Source of the DNA: Candidatus Bathyarchaeota archaeon
GTDB taxonomy: Archaea > Thermoproteota > Bathyarchaeia > 40CM-2-53-6
Assembly (NCBI GenBank): GCA_005888735.1
Contig: VBBN01000032.1
Coordinates: 1 to 64,000 of the forward strand
Direction: 5' to 3'
DNA length: 64,000 nucleotides
Positions within the stretch are counted from its first letter, which is position 1. Each line of letters starts with the position of its first letter. The notes beneath the pieces are model-generated. The model did no database searches. It had not been told where the DNA came from and saw nothing but the letters and a program-made list of their open reading frames with translations. Shown here in pieces: positions 1 through 9,064 of the stretch. Made by a program: the position numbers and the translations under genes.

Positions 1-17
1 TAGAGGGGCCGGGATTT

Positions 18-1394
18 TCAGGCGGGTCCGAACGAGGATAAGTCTGTTAGGGTCATGACGCTCACGTTTGGTGGACGTTTTGCGCCGTCGCTGACCCTGT
101 CACCTATGACGTACTTGATGTTTTTGGTGACTGCGATATCTAGGAGGCGTTGCGTCACAACGCCATCGAACAAAACCACGTTGGCATTGTCGATGCTTGG
201 AATCTTCTCAGCGAGTTCGCTGACCGGCATCTTTGACAGTTCCTTTCCTGTCTCGTCGAACACGATCGCCTCTAGTGAGCCTCTAAGGTCCTTGGCGACA
301 TCGAACACTGGGGGCGGTAGGTTCGGCTTGGTGAGTTGGGGTGTGGGTGGTGGGGCCTCAGGTGTTGATGGTATGGGCTGTCTCTCGAAGCCTGGCCGGT
401 CGTAGCTCGGTCTGTCGTAGCCTCGGTCTCGATCGCGGCCGAAGCCTCTCTCGCCTCCACGATCGTACCTCCCTCGTCCGTATCCGCGGTCTTGTCTCTC
501 GTATCTTTCGGGCCGGTCGGGTGGACGGTCGTATCCTCTCTCGGGGCGGTCGTAGCCTGTTCCGGCGATGGGTTTGGCCTCGTTGATCGGGACCCTTTCC
601 CGCAAGGCACGCATTACCTCCTTAGGAGTACTTTCCTCGACCTCTTTGCCGAAGGGTGCTCGTGCGACGTAGTCGATGTCGGCGACTTGTTGTAGTTCTT
701 TGAGTATGAGGTCTCCTGCCCTGTCGCCGTCGAGGAAGGCGGTGACTTCCTTGTCCTTGGTGAGTCTGATGATTGTATCCGGGACTTTGGTCCCGTTGAG
801 TGCAATGACGTTCTTGATGCCGCATTTCATGAGGAGGATAACGTCTGCTCGTCCTTCGACGACTATGAGGGCCCCGCTTTCAACCTCGGGTCCGGCGGGA
901 AGCTGTTCTGGTCCGTAGCTGACAACGTCAACGCCGCGTAGTGACTGGGCGACTTCCTTGACGACTTCTTCCGTGCTGGGTGAGCTTTCAACGACCCATT
1001 TACGTAGAATGTCCTTGGCCTTGTTCATTATGTTGTGACGTTTTTCCTCCCTGACATCCTCGACTTTTTCGACGCTGATCTTGGCTTCGCAGGGTCCGAT
1101 CCGGTCAACGCTTTCTATGGCTGCGGCGATGATGGCAGTTGAGACCTTGTCAAGACTTGATGGGATGATGATTGAGCCTTTCGTCTTGTCTTTGGCTGAT
1201 TCTAGGTTGATTTCTATGCGGCCTATGCGGCCGTTCTTTTGTAGTTCTCTTAGGTCGAGGTCGGGTCCGAAGAGGCCTTCTGTCTGGCCGAAAACGGCTC
1301 CGACAACGTCGGGTTTTTCGACTACTCCTTGGACATCGAAGCTTGCTTTTACAACATACTTAGTGGTTGTTGCGTATTGAGATGACTCGACCGT
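18..1394 (-). CDS. dnaG: Archaeal DnaG-like primase / exosome-associated TOPRIM protein, ACG start proposed
   Basis: Archaeal DnaG is a TOPRIM protein that can prime DNA and also associates with the RNA exosome. With the start chosen here it is 458 residues. The N-terminal domain reads KYVVKASFDVQGVVEKPDVV; the TOPRIM core has the VVEGRADV glutamate near residue 180 and FLDGDRAGD near residue 220. Residues about 278-339 form an Arg/Gly/Tyr/Asp-rich linker before a C-terminal domain. A start at the first ATG (1028) would delete the conserved first 122 residues. The frame is open back to a TAA at 1401-1403 with no ATG, GTG or TTG before 1028. An ACG at 1392-1394 lies 10 nt after a GGAGG (1405-1409). 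From that codon the protein begins (M)VESSQYATTTKY, which resembles the thaumarchaeal DnaG N-terminus MHESGITKY (recalled). Identity is near certain; the start is inferred. Confidence 0.93.
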   Translation of the reverse strand, partial: TVESSQYATTTKYVVKASFDVQGVVEKPDVVGAVFGQTEGLFGPDLDLRELQKNGRIGRIEINLESAKDKTKGSIIIPSSLDKVSTAIIAAAIESVDRIGPCEAKISVEKVEDVREEKRHNIMNKAKDILRKWVVESSPSTEEVVKEVAQSLRGVDVVSYGPEQLPAGPEVESGALIVVEGRADVILLMKCGIKNVIALNGTKVPDTIIRLTKDKEVTAFLDGDRAGDLILKELQQVADIDYVARAPFGKEVEESTPKEVMRALRERVPINEAKPIAGTGYDRPERGYDRPPDRPERYERQDRGYGRGRYDRGGERGFGRDRDRGYDRPSYDRPGFERQPIPSTPEAPPPTPQLTKPNLPPPVFDVAKDLRGSLEAIVFDETGKELSKMPVSELAEKIPSIDNANVVLFDGVVTQRLLDIAVTKNIKYVIGDRVSDGAKRPPNVSVMTLTDLSSFGPA

Positions 1395-1640
1395 GAGTGT
1401 TTAACCTCCAATTCTTTCACATGCCTTCCTTAATCGTCAGTTCCTTTTGATTGTGAAGCGTGTAACGCTCTAATGGTAGAAGGGTCGCCGCCTGTATTAA
1501 AGCCCGTCTCTACGACCCCTGCCATTGCACCGTTCCTGTTAATCGCCGGGTCGGGCTTTGGATACTGCGAGTTGCTTCTGCTGCTTGCAGACCCCACCCA
1601 GTCTACATCTATAAGCGGGAAGCGAGGTGGGAGATGGTCA

Positions 1641-2513
1641 ATGTCCACGATGAACGGTAGAGTGTGCCTTGTTACTGGCAGCAATTCTGGAATCGGAAAA
1701 GCTGCCGCGGTAGGTCTGGCCAAGCTCGGAGCTACAGTGGTCATAGTTTCCAGGAATCGGTCTAAAGGCGAGGCTGCCCTCGCGGAGATTAGGAACAAGA
1801 GCGGAAACCAAAACGTCGAGCTGATGGTGGCCGACCTCTCCTCGCTTCAGTCTGTCCGTGATCTAGCTCGAGATTTTGCTACAAAATATCGGCAGCTTCA
1901 CGTGCTGGTCAATAATGCGGGAATTTTCCTGCCCAAACGTGTTGCGACGATCGACGGGCTGGAAACTACTTTCGCCACAAACCACCTAGGCCATTTTCTT
2001 CTGACGATGCTGTTGCTTGACACTCTAAAGGCGAGTGCTCCCTCGCGAATCATCAATGTGACCTCGGAGGCGCACCGTAGAAATAAGATTGACTTCGAGG
2101 ACCTTCAGGGTGAGAAAAAGTACAGTGGATACAGGGCGTATGGACGGTCGAAGCTGGCGAATATTCTCTTCACTTATGAACTTGCGAGAAGGCTCGAGGG
2201 AACAGGAGTCACCGCCAACACTCTTCACCCGGGGGTTGTGAGGACGGGTTTCGGGAAGGACCTCGGCGGTTTCATGGCTGTGGGTGTGAGAATTCTCGCT
2301 CCTTTCATGATGAGCTCTGGGAAGGCTGCTAAGGCTGAGGTGCGGCTGGCCTCCGCCCCTGAACTGGAGAATGTTAGCGGGAAGTTCTTCAAGAAAGGCA
2401 AGGAGGCAAAGTCGTCAGCTGAATCCTACAATGCAGAAGCGGCTCGACGGCTCTGGGAGGTCAGCGAAGAGCTGACTGGGAAAGAAATGCAACGCGTTGC
2501 GGCCGCGGCGTGA
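1641..2513 (+). CDS. Short-chain dehydrogenase/reductase, retinol-dehydrogenase-like
   Basis: An NAD(P)-dependent oxidoreductase of the classical SDR family, 290 residues. It has the cofactor motif TGSNSGIGKA near the N-terminus, NNAG near residue 87, and an active-site YGRSK with catalytic Tyr and Lys. The substrate cannot be told; the sequence pattern (FATNHLGHF, LHPGVVRTGF) is that of the RDH/WWOX-like branch. The start at 1641 is preferred over an upstream in-frame start at 1473 because SDRs begin just before the beta1-TGxxxGxG unit and a GAGGTGGGAG purine run lies just upstream. ATG 1650 is a close alternative. It is a single gene, divergent from dnaG. No promoter was assigned. Confidence 0.9.
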   Translation: MSTMNGRVCLVTGSNSGIGKAAAVGLAKLGATVVIVSRNRSKGEAALAEIRNKSGNQNVELMVADLSSLQSVRDLARDFATKYRQLHVLVNNAGIFLPKRVATIDGLETTFATNHLGHFLLTMLLLDTLKASAPSRIINVTSEAHRRNKIDFEDLQGEKKYSGYRAYGRSKLANILFTYELARRLEGTGVTANTLHPGVVRTGFGKDLGGFMAVGVRILAPFMMSSGKAAKAEVRLASAPELENVSGKFFKKGKEAKSSAESYNAEAARRLWEVSEELTGKEMQRVAAAA

Positions 2514-2934
2514 GCTGACCGTGACGGCATATACAGTGGGCTGTCACAGCGTATATTTTCGTTTGTGATTAATACTAGCGTGGCGAAAGACATGGTGGTA
2601 ATAGAAGCCGTACTTTCCGAAAGCCTGTTGATCTTGCTGATCCTAACTGCTGGGCTAAGGTCAAAGATGAGGTACTCAGCTATGATGGCAGTGGCTGACA
2701 CCAAGAACCAGGTCAATGTCCCGGTCAGCTCTCCAGGACCCCGCTAAATTCTGACTTAGCCCTTCTGCCCCCGGTTCGCTTCGACAAGGGAGTTCAGCAC
2801 CGGCAGGGCTAACTCCGGGTCACTCAATCTCCCAGTACATTGAGACACTAGTCTCATGTTCCGCCTGAGCCAACCTGTGTACACCTACTGCTCCTTCCAG
2901 CTTCTGGGCTTAGCTGTGACGGAGGAAGACGCTC

Positions 2935-3212
2935 TTGTCAATTGGAAAGACAGCCGTTGCACCTGTAGCACTAAGCATCGTGGCATTGGTGTCCTACGCT
3001 CTCCTCTCTGGGACTGGGGAGGCAGTGGAGCAAACCAGTTCGGAAATAATGAAGGCGGCTTAGGGCCTCCTGTCCTCAGGACCATTGTGACATTGACGGT
3101 TGTAGGTGGCTCCGCTTTCATCACGGGCTTCGGGTTGAGGGATGTCATTGGCCGCGCTGTGGGCAGACGACAACGAAATCGGACGAAACTGTCGGAGCAG
3201 AAGAGACCTTGA
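2935..3212 (+). pseudogene. Small two-TM membrane protein, split by a frameshift
   Basis: A TTG at 2935 sits 8 nt after GGAGGA. It opens a 42-codon frame (MSIGKTAVAPVALSIVALVS..., one membrane segment) that stops at 3061. The adjacent frame from about 3056 runs on with a second hydrophobic segment (VTLTVVGGSAFITGF) and a basic tail, ending at TGA 3210-3212. That stop overlaps the next gene's ATG as TGATG, a classic coupling arrangement, so the second frame looks coding. One base change near GGCGGCTTAGGG (3053-3064) would join both halves into a protein of about 92 residues. The family is not recognised. It is either a real frameshift or a consensus error. Confidence 0.45.
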
Positions 3213-3762
3213 TGGCAGTTCAGCAGAAGCGAAGGTCCTGGACTGCATTCACGACACCTATCTTCCTCGCCGTAAGCATCATCACACTAGCTATTCTCGA
3301 GATATACCGGAGGTCGATGGCCGGCCTGTTTACGGATCTGAAGGGCGGTTCGTCGGCTGGCCTGGCACTAGCTTACGCAGGCTCGTTGTCACTGGTCGCC
3401 GCCCAGTTCTATACGATCGTCAAGAGAAGCGGATGGATCGGATTCATCAAGAAGATGGCGGAGCACACCCATGGCTGACAGTCCACGTCGCTCTGAGCTT
3501 CATCGGTCTCATCGCCGTTCTCATCCACGCCGAGTTCCTCTACCGGTTCAGGTACGATGCCCTCTTCGAACACGGCCTAGCAGGCCTTACCACTTGGCTA
3601 CTCATCGCCTCAAGCGCAAGCGAAGTCTTCGGACGATACATCTACAGAAAATTACCCGCCTTGAAGAAGACCCTCAGCTACTGGAAACCAGCCCACGTGC
3701 TGATGACAGGGCTACTGTTCTTCGCCGCAATCTTCTACATGCTCACAGCCTTCGGCGACTAG
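3212..3762 (+). pseudogene. Four-TM cytochrome-b/ferric-reductase-like membrane protein, frameshifted
   Basis: The first part (3212-3478) encodes two membrane segments ending FIKKMAEHTHG-stop. The second part, in another frame from about 3470 to 3762, continues HPWLTVHVALSFIGLIAVLI and ends with AHVLMTGLLFFAAIFYM. Histidines in the later helices (TVHVAL, VLIHAEF, PAHVLM) resemble heme-ligand positions in bis-His membrane cytochromes. Bacterial relatives, as recalled, read straight through this junction, so a single-base indel in CACACCCATGG (3463-3473) is the simplest explanation. A restart at the ATG of MDRIHQEDGGAHPWL inside the second frame is possible but gives an unnatural N-terminus. 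The gene is coupled to the preceding small membrane gene (TGATG). Heme binding is inference. Confidence 0.55.
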
Positions 3763-3866
3763 ATAACTTCACACAAGCTAAGCCGGCGGCCTATCTTTCC
3801 GGAAGGTATTATTCAACCACTCGTCACAGATAATGGTGGAAGTTGGGAAGGTCTAGTAGAATCATT

Positions 3867-4373
3867 ATGCTGTCACCGCTCTGGGGCCTTGTAACCTTGC
3901 TGTATGTGACAGTATGGGGATTTCAAGTACTTCCCATTCTTCTCGGGCTCATCCTAGGAGCGGTTGCCGGAAAGGGCATTGCTCTGAGACCTCTAAGAAG
4001 CATTGGGGCGAGGGGAGAGTACACGGTTTCACGACAAAACATCATTGCAAGGTTGGTAGTAGGCCTCGCGGTCTCAGGCGGAAGCCTATTCCTGCTTTGG
4101 TCGTTTGTGAGCGACCTCTCCTTTTGGCATGCAATAGTGGAGGGAGGTTACGCCATGAACGTTACTGCGTATGCAGCCCTCGGCGCCAGTTACATGGCGT
4201 GGGAAGTCAGAAATGGGAAGCGGATACTCTCGGAAGGATCACTTGGCTACAGAATGTACGCAGTTCCCAAGAATTCTGCCGGCGATCTCATTGAAAACTT
4301 TTGCACCTCGTGTGGCGCTGCACTTTTTAGAGATAGCATATTCTGCTCTAGTTGCGGGATCCGGTTACCATAG
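3867..4373 (+). CDS. Membrane protein with C-terminal zinc ribbon
   Basis: 168 residues from ATG 3867 (an in-frame TTG lies at 3843). Two hydrophobic hairpins (WGLVTLLYVTVWGFQVLPIL and the segment around VVGLAVSGGSLFLLW) are followed by a soluble tail ending in a one-finger zinc ribbon, CTSCGAALFRDSIFCSSCG (two CxxC pairs 12 residues apart). This layout is common in archaeal membrane proteins of unknown function, where the ribbon usually faces the cytosol. No specific family is recognised. It stands alone, about 100 nt after the preceding broken membrane gene. Confidence 0.7.
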   Translation: MLSPLWGLVTLLYVTVWGFQVLPILLGLILGAVAGKGIALRPLRSIGARGEYTVSRQNIIARLVVGLAVSGGSLFLLWSFVSDLSFWHAIVEGGYAMNVTAYAALGASYMAWEVRNGKRILSEGSLGYRMYAVPKNSAGDLIENFCTSCGAALFRDSIFCSSCGIRLP

Positions 4374-4491
4374 GTTCGGCTTCAAAAACTGGGACCTATC
4401 CACCGGCCCCGCGTGGAGAAGATGATTTCACCTCTCAAGTCTGTAGTTAATTCTAAAAGCCACGGCTTCCAGAAGCCCGTGAGCGAAGACC

Positions 4492-5538
4492 ATGCCTAAG
4501 CAAGCTGTTAGGGTTGGCGTGAACGGTTTCGGCGTTATTGGGAAACGTGTCGCTGAGGCTGTGTCAAAGCAGAAGGACATGAAACTTGTAGGGGTGTCGG
4601 ATGTTATAGGTGATTATCGAGTTAAGATGGGTGTGAAGAAAGGCTTCCCCATCTACTGCTCCGTGCCAGACAAGCTCCCGGACATGAAGAAGGCCGGGGT
4701 CGAGGTCGCCGGGACCCTTGAAGACCTCTTGAAGAAGGTCGATGTTATTGTCGATTGTACCCCTGCTGGTCTAGGCGCGAAGAACAAGGCAGCGTACTAT
4801 GACAGGGCGGGCGTGAAATCGATCTTCCAGGGCGGGGAGAAGCATGAGCTGACCGGGTCCTCGTTCGTCGCACAGTGTAACTATGAGGAGAACCTGAACA
4901 AGCCTGCGACCCGGGTTGTCAGTTGCAATACCACCGGGATCTGCAGAACCGTGGGGACGCTTCAGAATGCTCTAGGGGTAAAGAAAGCTAGGGTTGTCTT
5001 GTTCCGGAGGGGAACAGACCCATGGGAGAGCCACAAGGCCGGTCTGATCAACACGGTCGTCCCGGAGGCTCACATTCCATCTCATCAAGGGCCCGATGCG
5101 CGGACAGTCCTTCCGAAACTGAACATTACGACTATGGCGGCCAAAGGCCCGTTCAACATTGGACACTTGCACTTTGCAATGGTCCAGCTTAAGGACAGCC
5201 CGGAACTAAAGGACGTGCTGAAAGTGTTGAAGGCAGCGCCGAGGCTGGCGCCGGTCAGGATGAGCGACGGAGTCGACAGCATGAACGCGGTAGCCGAGAT
5301 GATGCGAGACCTAGGCAGGCCACGAGCGGACATGTGGGAAGTAGCCTACTGGGAAGACGTGCTGAGCGTAGAGGATGGAGAAGTGAACATGGTCTACCAA
5401 GTACACAACGAGAGTGTGGTTGTCCCAGAGAACGTGGATGCGATTCGCTCCCTGACGGGACTCGAGACCAACTGGAAACGTTCAGTAGCTCTCACAGACG
5501 AATCCCTAGGCGCGACCCACAACTTTCTCTCACAATAG
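4492..5538 (+). CDS. gap: Type II (archaeal) glyceraldehyde-3-phosphate dehydrogenase
   Basis: Phosphorylating NAD(P)-dependent GAPDH of the archaeal type II class, the lower-glycolysis/gluconeogenesis enzyme converting glyceraldehyde 3-phosphate to 1,3-bisphosphoglycerate in the cytosol. At 348 residues it has normal length. The Rossmann motif NGFGVIGKRV is at residues 11-20, and the catalytic Cys is C145 in VVSCNTTGICR. RGTDPWESHKAGLINTVVPE matches the conserved region after the active site. A TATA-like TTCTAAAAG at 4451-4459 lies about 35 nt before the ATG, so the transcript is probably short-leadered or leaderless. The gene is monocistronic by spacing. Confidence 0.97.
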   Translation: MPKQAVRVGVNGFGVIGKRVAEAVSKQKDMKLVGVSDVIGDYRVKMGVKKGFPIYCSVPDKLPDMKKAGVEVAGTLEDLLKKVDVIVDCTPAGLGAKNKAAYYDRAGVKSIFQGGEKHELTGSSFVAQCNYEENLNKPATRVVSCNTTGICRTVGTLQNALGVKKARVVLFRRGTDPWESHKAGLINTVVPEAHIPSHQGPDARTVLPKLNITTMAAKGPFNIGHLHFAMVQLKDSPELKDVLKVLKAAPRLAPVRMSDGVDSMNAVAEMMRDLGRPRADMWEVAYWEDVLSVEDGEVNMVYQVHNESVVVPENVDAIRSLTGLETNWKRSVALTDESLGATHNFLSQ

Positions 5539-5585
5539 TCGAAGCCCGATACGAGTAAAAGGCCCGAAAACGGAAATGAACGATA

Positions 5586-6086
5586 GTGGCCCAGTTGCGG
5601 CATCTCCGCCATTTAGGTTTCTTATCGGCAGTGCCAGGGGCACTGTTCCTCGCTCTAGGACTCGTTTTCGATAACCCTTTGGAAGTGCTCCTGGGTGCTT
5701 CCCTTGTTGCGGGCGTGAGCGCATCTTTTCTCAAGCCTTCTGTGGCTTCGATTCTAGTCATCTTCGTCACCGCGCTTGGCGCTGCAACAACCGTAGTCGG
5801 CGTTGGCGCAGAACACTGGGACACCGTTGTTCCCCGATGTTTGTCTTCAATCGCTCTTGGTGTAAAGGTTAGCACCGATGATCATGGAGTCGTTGTCATT
5901 TTCTGGAGTGACCCACAGAGAAACGCGGCCTACATATCTTCAAAATACGGCGCTCCAATCATAGATGTGTACGCCGATCGACGGGTCGGTTTCGGCCCTC
6001 ATGAGGTCAGGTCCTTCCTAAGGTCTGTTATGTGTGAGATTTCGGTCGAAGAGCTAACTCCTATCGCCGGCTTTTTCAGCTTTTAA
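5586..6086 (+). CDS. Hypothetical membrane-anchored protein
   Basis: 166 residues from GTG 5586. Three hydrophobic stretches (FLSAVPGALFLALGLVF, LLGASLVAGVSASFL, SILVIFVTALGAATTVVGVG) are followed by a soluble C-terminal half of about 80 residues (HWDTVVPRCLS... to the end) with no motif I recognise. It lies 47 nt after gap on the same strand and is followed by another small membrane gene. The function is unknown. Codon use and length look like a real gene. Confidence 0.6.
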   Translation: MAQLRHLRHLGFLSAVPGALFLALGLVFDNPLEVLLGASLVAGVSASFLKPSVASILVIFVTALGAATTVVGVGAEHWDTVVPRCLSSIALGVKVSTDDHGVVVIFWSDPQRNAAYISSKYGAPIIDVYADRRVGFGPHEVRSFLRSVMCEISVEELTPIAGFFSF

Positions 6087-6162
6087 CCCGGAACTCGGGA
6101 TACAGGGGTTTCACTAACCATGTTGTCTCCATCTCTCCATCTCTTGGCAGCTGGTGGTTAGT

Positions 6163-6549
6163 ATGGATTCCAATTCGGCCAGTGTTTGGGGGAGGACTCT
6201 TGCTGCAACTGGGGGAACGCTGGGCCTTCTAGTATCTGGGCTCGTCCTGGCTCTCACTTCTGGCTATCTCTCGTTAACAGAGGAACTCTACGGGGTCTTT
6301 TTTATGACGGGGCCATTGCTCGGCGTTGTAGGTAGTTTTCTCCCGAGAATCAGCAACAAAGTGAGGGGAGGAATAATGTTTGGAGGCGTGCTGATTGTGC
6401 TAGCGTTTTGGGGCAGGGTTGTCTCTTCGAACATTCCAGGTTTCATAGGTCCAGGCCCATTAGAATTGTCACTAGTCTTCGTGTTTTCCTGGACAATCAT
6501 GATTGGCATCGGAGGTGTTCTAACATTTCGCTTCAGGCAAAACCCATAG
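6163..6549 (+). CDS. Hypothetical four-TM membrane protein
   Basis: 128 residues from ATG 6163; a GTG three codons earlier (6154) is an alternative. Nearly the whole chain is hydrophobic, with four predicted helices (TLAATGGTLGLLVSGLVLAL, VFFMTGPLLGVVGSFL, IMFGGVLIVLAFWGRV, LVFVFSWTIMIGIGGVL) and short loops, and no conserved catalytic residues. It follows the previous membrane gene by about 75 nt on the same strand, so the two may be co-transcribed. No family is recognised. Confidence 0.6.
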   Translation: MDSNSASVWGRTLAATGGTLGLLVSGLVLALTSGYLSLTEELYGVFFMTGPLLGVVGSFLPRISNKVRGGIMFGGVLIVLAFWGRVVSSNIPGFIGPGPLELSLVFVFSWTIMIGIGGVLTFRFRQNP

Positions 6550-6663
6550 TGTTCAAGGCCGCAAACATCCTAGCTTACGAAGCAGATGACTCAAGGTGAC
6601 GGTCGGTGAGCGCTTACATTGGTGCTGCAACCAGCCAGGTGGTCATCAGGTTCTGACGAGGTA

Positions 6664-7474
6664 ATGGAAACCGACAAGCTAAAAGTGGACGTTAAGTTAG
6701 GCGATTCAAAGTTCTTTCTCCGCAAGGCTTACTTAGGACTTGTCTTCGGCCCCGAGGAAGTGCAAGGATGGAATCCCTCGCCGCATCACAATACCGGTTG
6801 ACCCGGAAAGTGGCGAGATCAGAAACCCCCATATGAAATCAGGGCGCGAAGCCCTTGAAAAGTGGAGTATTACTCCTGATAATCTCATCCAAGACTTCAG
6901 GACTTGGATTACGAACCACTGCAACCTCCTGACTAGTGACACGCTTCGGCCGTTGGATGACATGTCCTACGTTGTTTCGACTCGTCGTTTGACTACGACT
7001 TTCCAGGTCATACAAGTACTCGGGACTCGCGCGTTCATGCTCTTGGGTAGGAGGCTGTGTCTATTTCGCTTGCTTGAGCAGAGAAATGGTCGGGAAACAA
7101 GAATTCTAGCCGTAGTCGACACTGCACAGGGTCTGAGGCTTATGCAAAAGCTCAGACCCCTCCGACGCTTTGTCGAGCCGGTCATAGAGAACGCTCTTCC
7201 TCCCATTTTGAAACGCTTTCTGAAGGTACATTTGGTAAGTCTTCGAGGCATGTCGCCGGAAGACGCTTGCGTCGTAATGCCAAAATCAGACTGCTCTCCG
7301 CTTGTGGTCTTCAAGGACAAGACCAAGTACCTCAGCGTGCCTTTGGAAAAGGTGTTAAGGGACCTAAATGACCGGTACGCCGAGCTAGAGCTCGCTCAGA
7401 TGACTCCCGACCTCTCAATCAGAACCTCCGGCCCAGTGTGGTTGGAGGTGACTGGTCGAGGGGTCATAGGCTAG
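6664..7474 (+). pseudogene. Hypothetical protein, probably split by a frameshift near its N-terminus
   Basis: The main frame (6740-7474) encodes 244 residues of a soluble, basic protein (KDGIPRRITIPVDPESGEIR ... LEVTGRGVIG) but has only a TTG start two codons after a stop, with no ribosome-binding site. The overlapping frame has an ATG at 6664 right after GAGGTA. It encodes METDKLKVDVKLGDSKFFLRKA-type sequence and runs out near 6801. A one-base change in the CCCC run around 6750 would fuse the two into a chain of about 269 residues. No domain is recognised. If the fusion is wrong, the gene starts at 6740. Confidence 0.45.
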
Positions 7475-7864
7475 ACACAACGATTTCGAAGTCTCTTACC
7501 CGTCTCTTTTTCTCCCGCCGCACGGCGGCGCCTTCAAACACGATGTATTACCAAAATGCCCAAGCTGTGGAGCGGTTCTGAGCATTCCAGAGTGGCCTGG
7601 TCGGTCCAAATTGGATGTGACGGCTTACGTCGTGGTTGACCGGCAGATAGACGGCGAGAAGCGGAGTCCATGGCGTTAGCAGAGTTCGGCGTACGGATTA
7701 ACGGGACTAGAGCTAGATAGAACTCGTAGGAAACGCTCGTTGAATCTCCCCGTTCTCTTTTTCGCAGAAATGATACTCGGTTCCTAGCTTCAGCCCTCCC
7801 ATCCCGCGTGGGAGAATCTTCGAATACTGGGAGTTCCTACGAATGAGACTGGAGTCATGTATCA
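7475..7864 (+). other. Intergenic stretch with a zinc-knuckle-like remnant
   Basis: 390 nt without a convincing gene. A start-less open frame at about 7470-7679 reads LPPHGGAFKHDVLPKCPSCG and then AVLSIPEWPGRSKLDV before a TAG. One CPSC pair and no start codon make it look like a leftover of a zinc-ribbon gene rather than a working gene. The last 100 nt probably hold the promoter of the downstream PLP-enzyme gene. Confidence 0.35.
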
Positions 7865-9025
7865 TTGGTAAAGAGTTCTGGAAAGATTGAAACTAAGCTG
7901 ATCCATTCTGGTGAACCTATCCCCCGAATTTACGGCTCTGTTGTCATGCCAGTTTTTCAATCGGCTATGTTCGAGTATGCGGGTGAGAGGAGCTATGATG
8001 ATCTGAAGTACATTCGGTTGAACAACACGCCAAACGCGGTCGCCCTATCAGCAAAGCTTGCCGCGTTAGAGAACGCCGAGGCCGCACTCGTCACCGCGAG
8101 CGGAATGGCCGCTATCAGCACCACTCTACTAACCCTCCTCTCCACCGGCGACCACGTACTCGCCCAAGACTGTCTCTACGGTGGAACACACGACTTTGTC
8201 ACGCGTGACCTGGAAAAGTTCGGCATCTCCTTCGACTTCATCGAGGGCAACAACCCCGACTCCTGGAAGAGCAAGCTACGGCTGACAACCAAGGCCATCT
8301 ACGTCGAAGCAATCTCCAACCCGTTGATGCGGGTTCCTGACCTGGACGCTGTCGTCTCGTTCGCCCGAGCCCACCACCTCGTCAGCGTCGTTGACAACAC
8401 CTTCGCCAGCCCCATCAACTACCGTCCTCCTGAGCACGGCTTCGACCTCTCCCTGCACAGCGCCACGAAATATCTCAACGGCCACTCGGACATCGTCGCC
8501 GGCGCCGTAATAGGCCCGTCCAAACTGGTCGAGCAGGTAACCCACCGGCTCAACCATCTGGGCGGCAGCCTCGACCCCCACGCTGCCTTCCTCCTCCACC
8601 GCGGCGTCAAAACACTCGCCGTCCGAGTCAAACAACACAACACCAACGCACAGCAGATCGCAGAGTTCCTGGAACAACAGCCGAAAATCCTCCGCGTGAA
8701 CTATCCAGGATTGAAAAGCCACCCTCAGCACGCGAGAGCCAGCAAACTATTCGACGGCTACGGTGGAATGATGAGCTTCGAGCTGAAAGGCGGAGTAAAA
8801 GCGGCCGAATCCTTCATGCACAACACCAAACTCCCTGTTATAGCCCCGAGCCTCGGCGGTGTCGAAACACTCCTCACAAGACCCGCAGTCACATCACACT
8901 CCGGAATGACCAGCAAAGATCGAGAAAGACTCGGAATTACAGAAGGACTAATCCGACTCTCTGTTGGAATAGAAGCAGTCGAGGACCTCATTGCCGATTT
9001 TAGGCAAGCGCTAGACCGAATTTGA
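7865..9025 (+). CDS. Cys/Met-metabolism PLP-dependent enzyme (cystathionine gamma-synthase/lyase family)
   Basis: 386 residues from TTG 7865. Fold-type I PLP enzyme of the transsulfuration family, which makes or breaks C-S bonds in cystathionine, homocysteine or O-acyl-homoserine. Visible motifs are SAMFEYAG...IRLNNTPN near the N-terminus, ENAEAALVTASGMAAIS (cofactor phosphate loop), VVDNTFASP, and the Schiff-base lysine in SATKYLNGHSD at about residue 203. RPAVTSHSGM near the C-terminus fits the substrate carboxylate-binding arginine. The exact reaction (MetB, MetC, gamma-lyase or sulfhydrylase) cannot be read from sequence alone. It is a stand-alone gene with no sulfur genes beside it. Confidence 0.88.
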   Translation: MVKSSGKIETKLIHSGEPIPRIYGSVVMPVFQSAMFEYAGERSYDDLKYIRLNNTPNAVALSAKLAALENAEAALVTASGMAAISTTLLTLLSTGDHVLAQDCLYGGTHDFVTRDLEKFGISFDFIEGNNPDSWKSKLRLTTKAIYVEAISNPLMRVPDLDAVVSFARAHHLVSVVDNTFASPINYRPPEHGFDLSLHSATKYLNGHSDIVAGAVIGPSKLVEQVTHRLNHLGGSLDPHAAFLLHRGVKTLAVRVKQHNTNAQQIAEFLEQQPKILRVNYPGLKSHPQHARASKLFDGYGGMMSFELKGGVKAAESFMHNTKLPVIAPSLGGVETLLTRPAVTSHSGMTSKDRERLGITEGLIRLSVGIEAVEDLIADFRQALDRI

Positions 9026-9064
9026 GCCTCAAATCAATCGAGGAGGACCTGTTCACGGGAATGG

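Noticed and set aside
2565-2747. 60-codon frame with a hydrophobic stretch (SLLILLILTAGL), possible small pilin
   Set aside because: No archaellin/pilin processing site, no ribosome site, and an equally long antisense frame; nothing supports coding.
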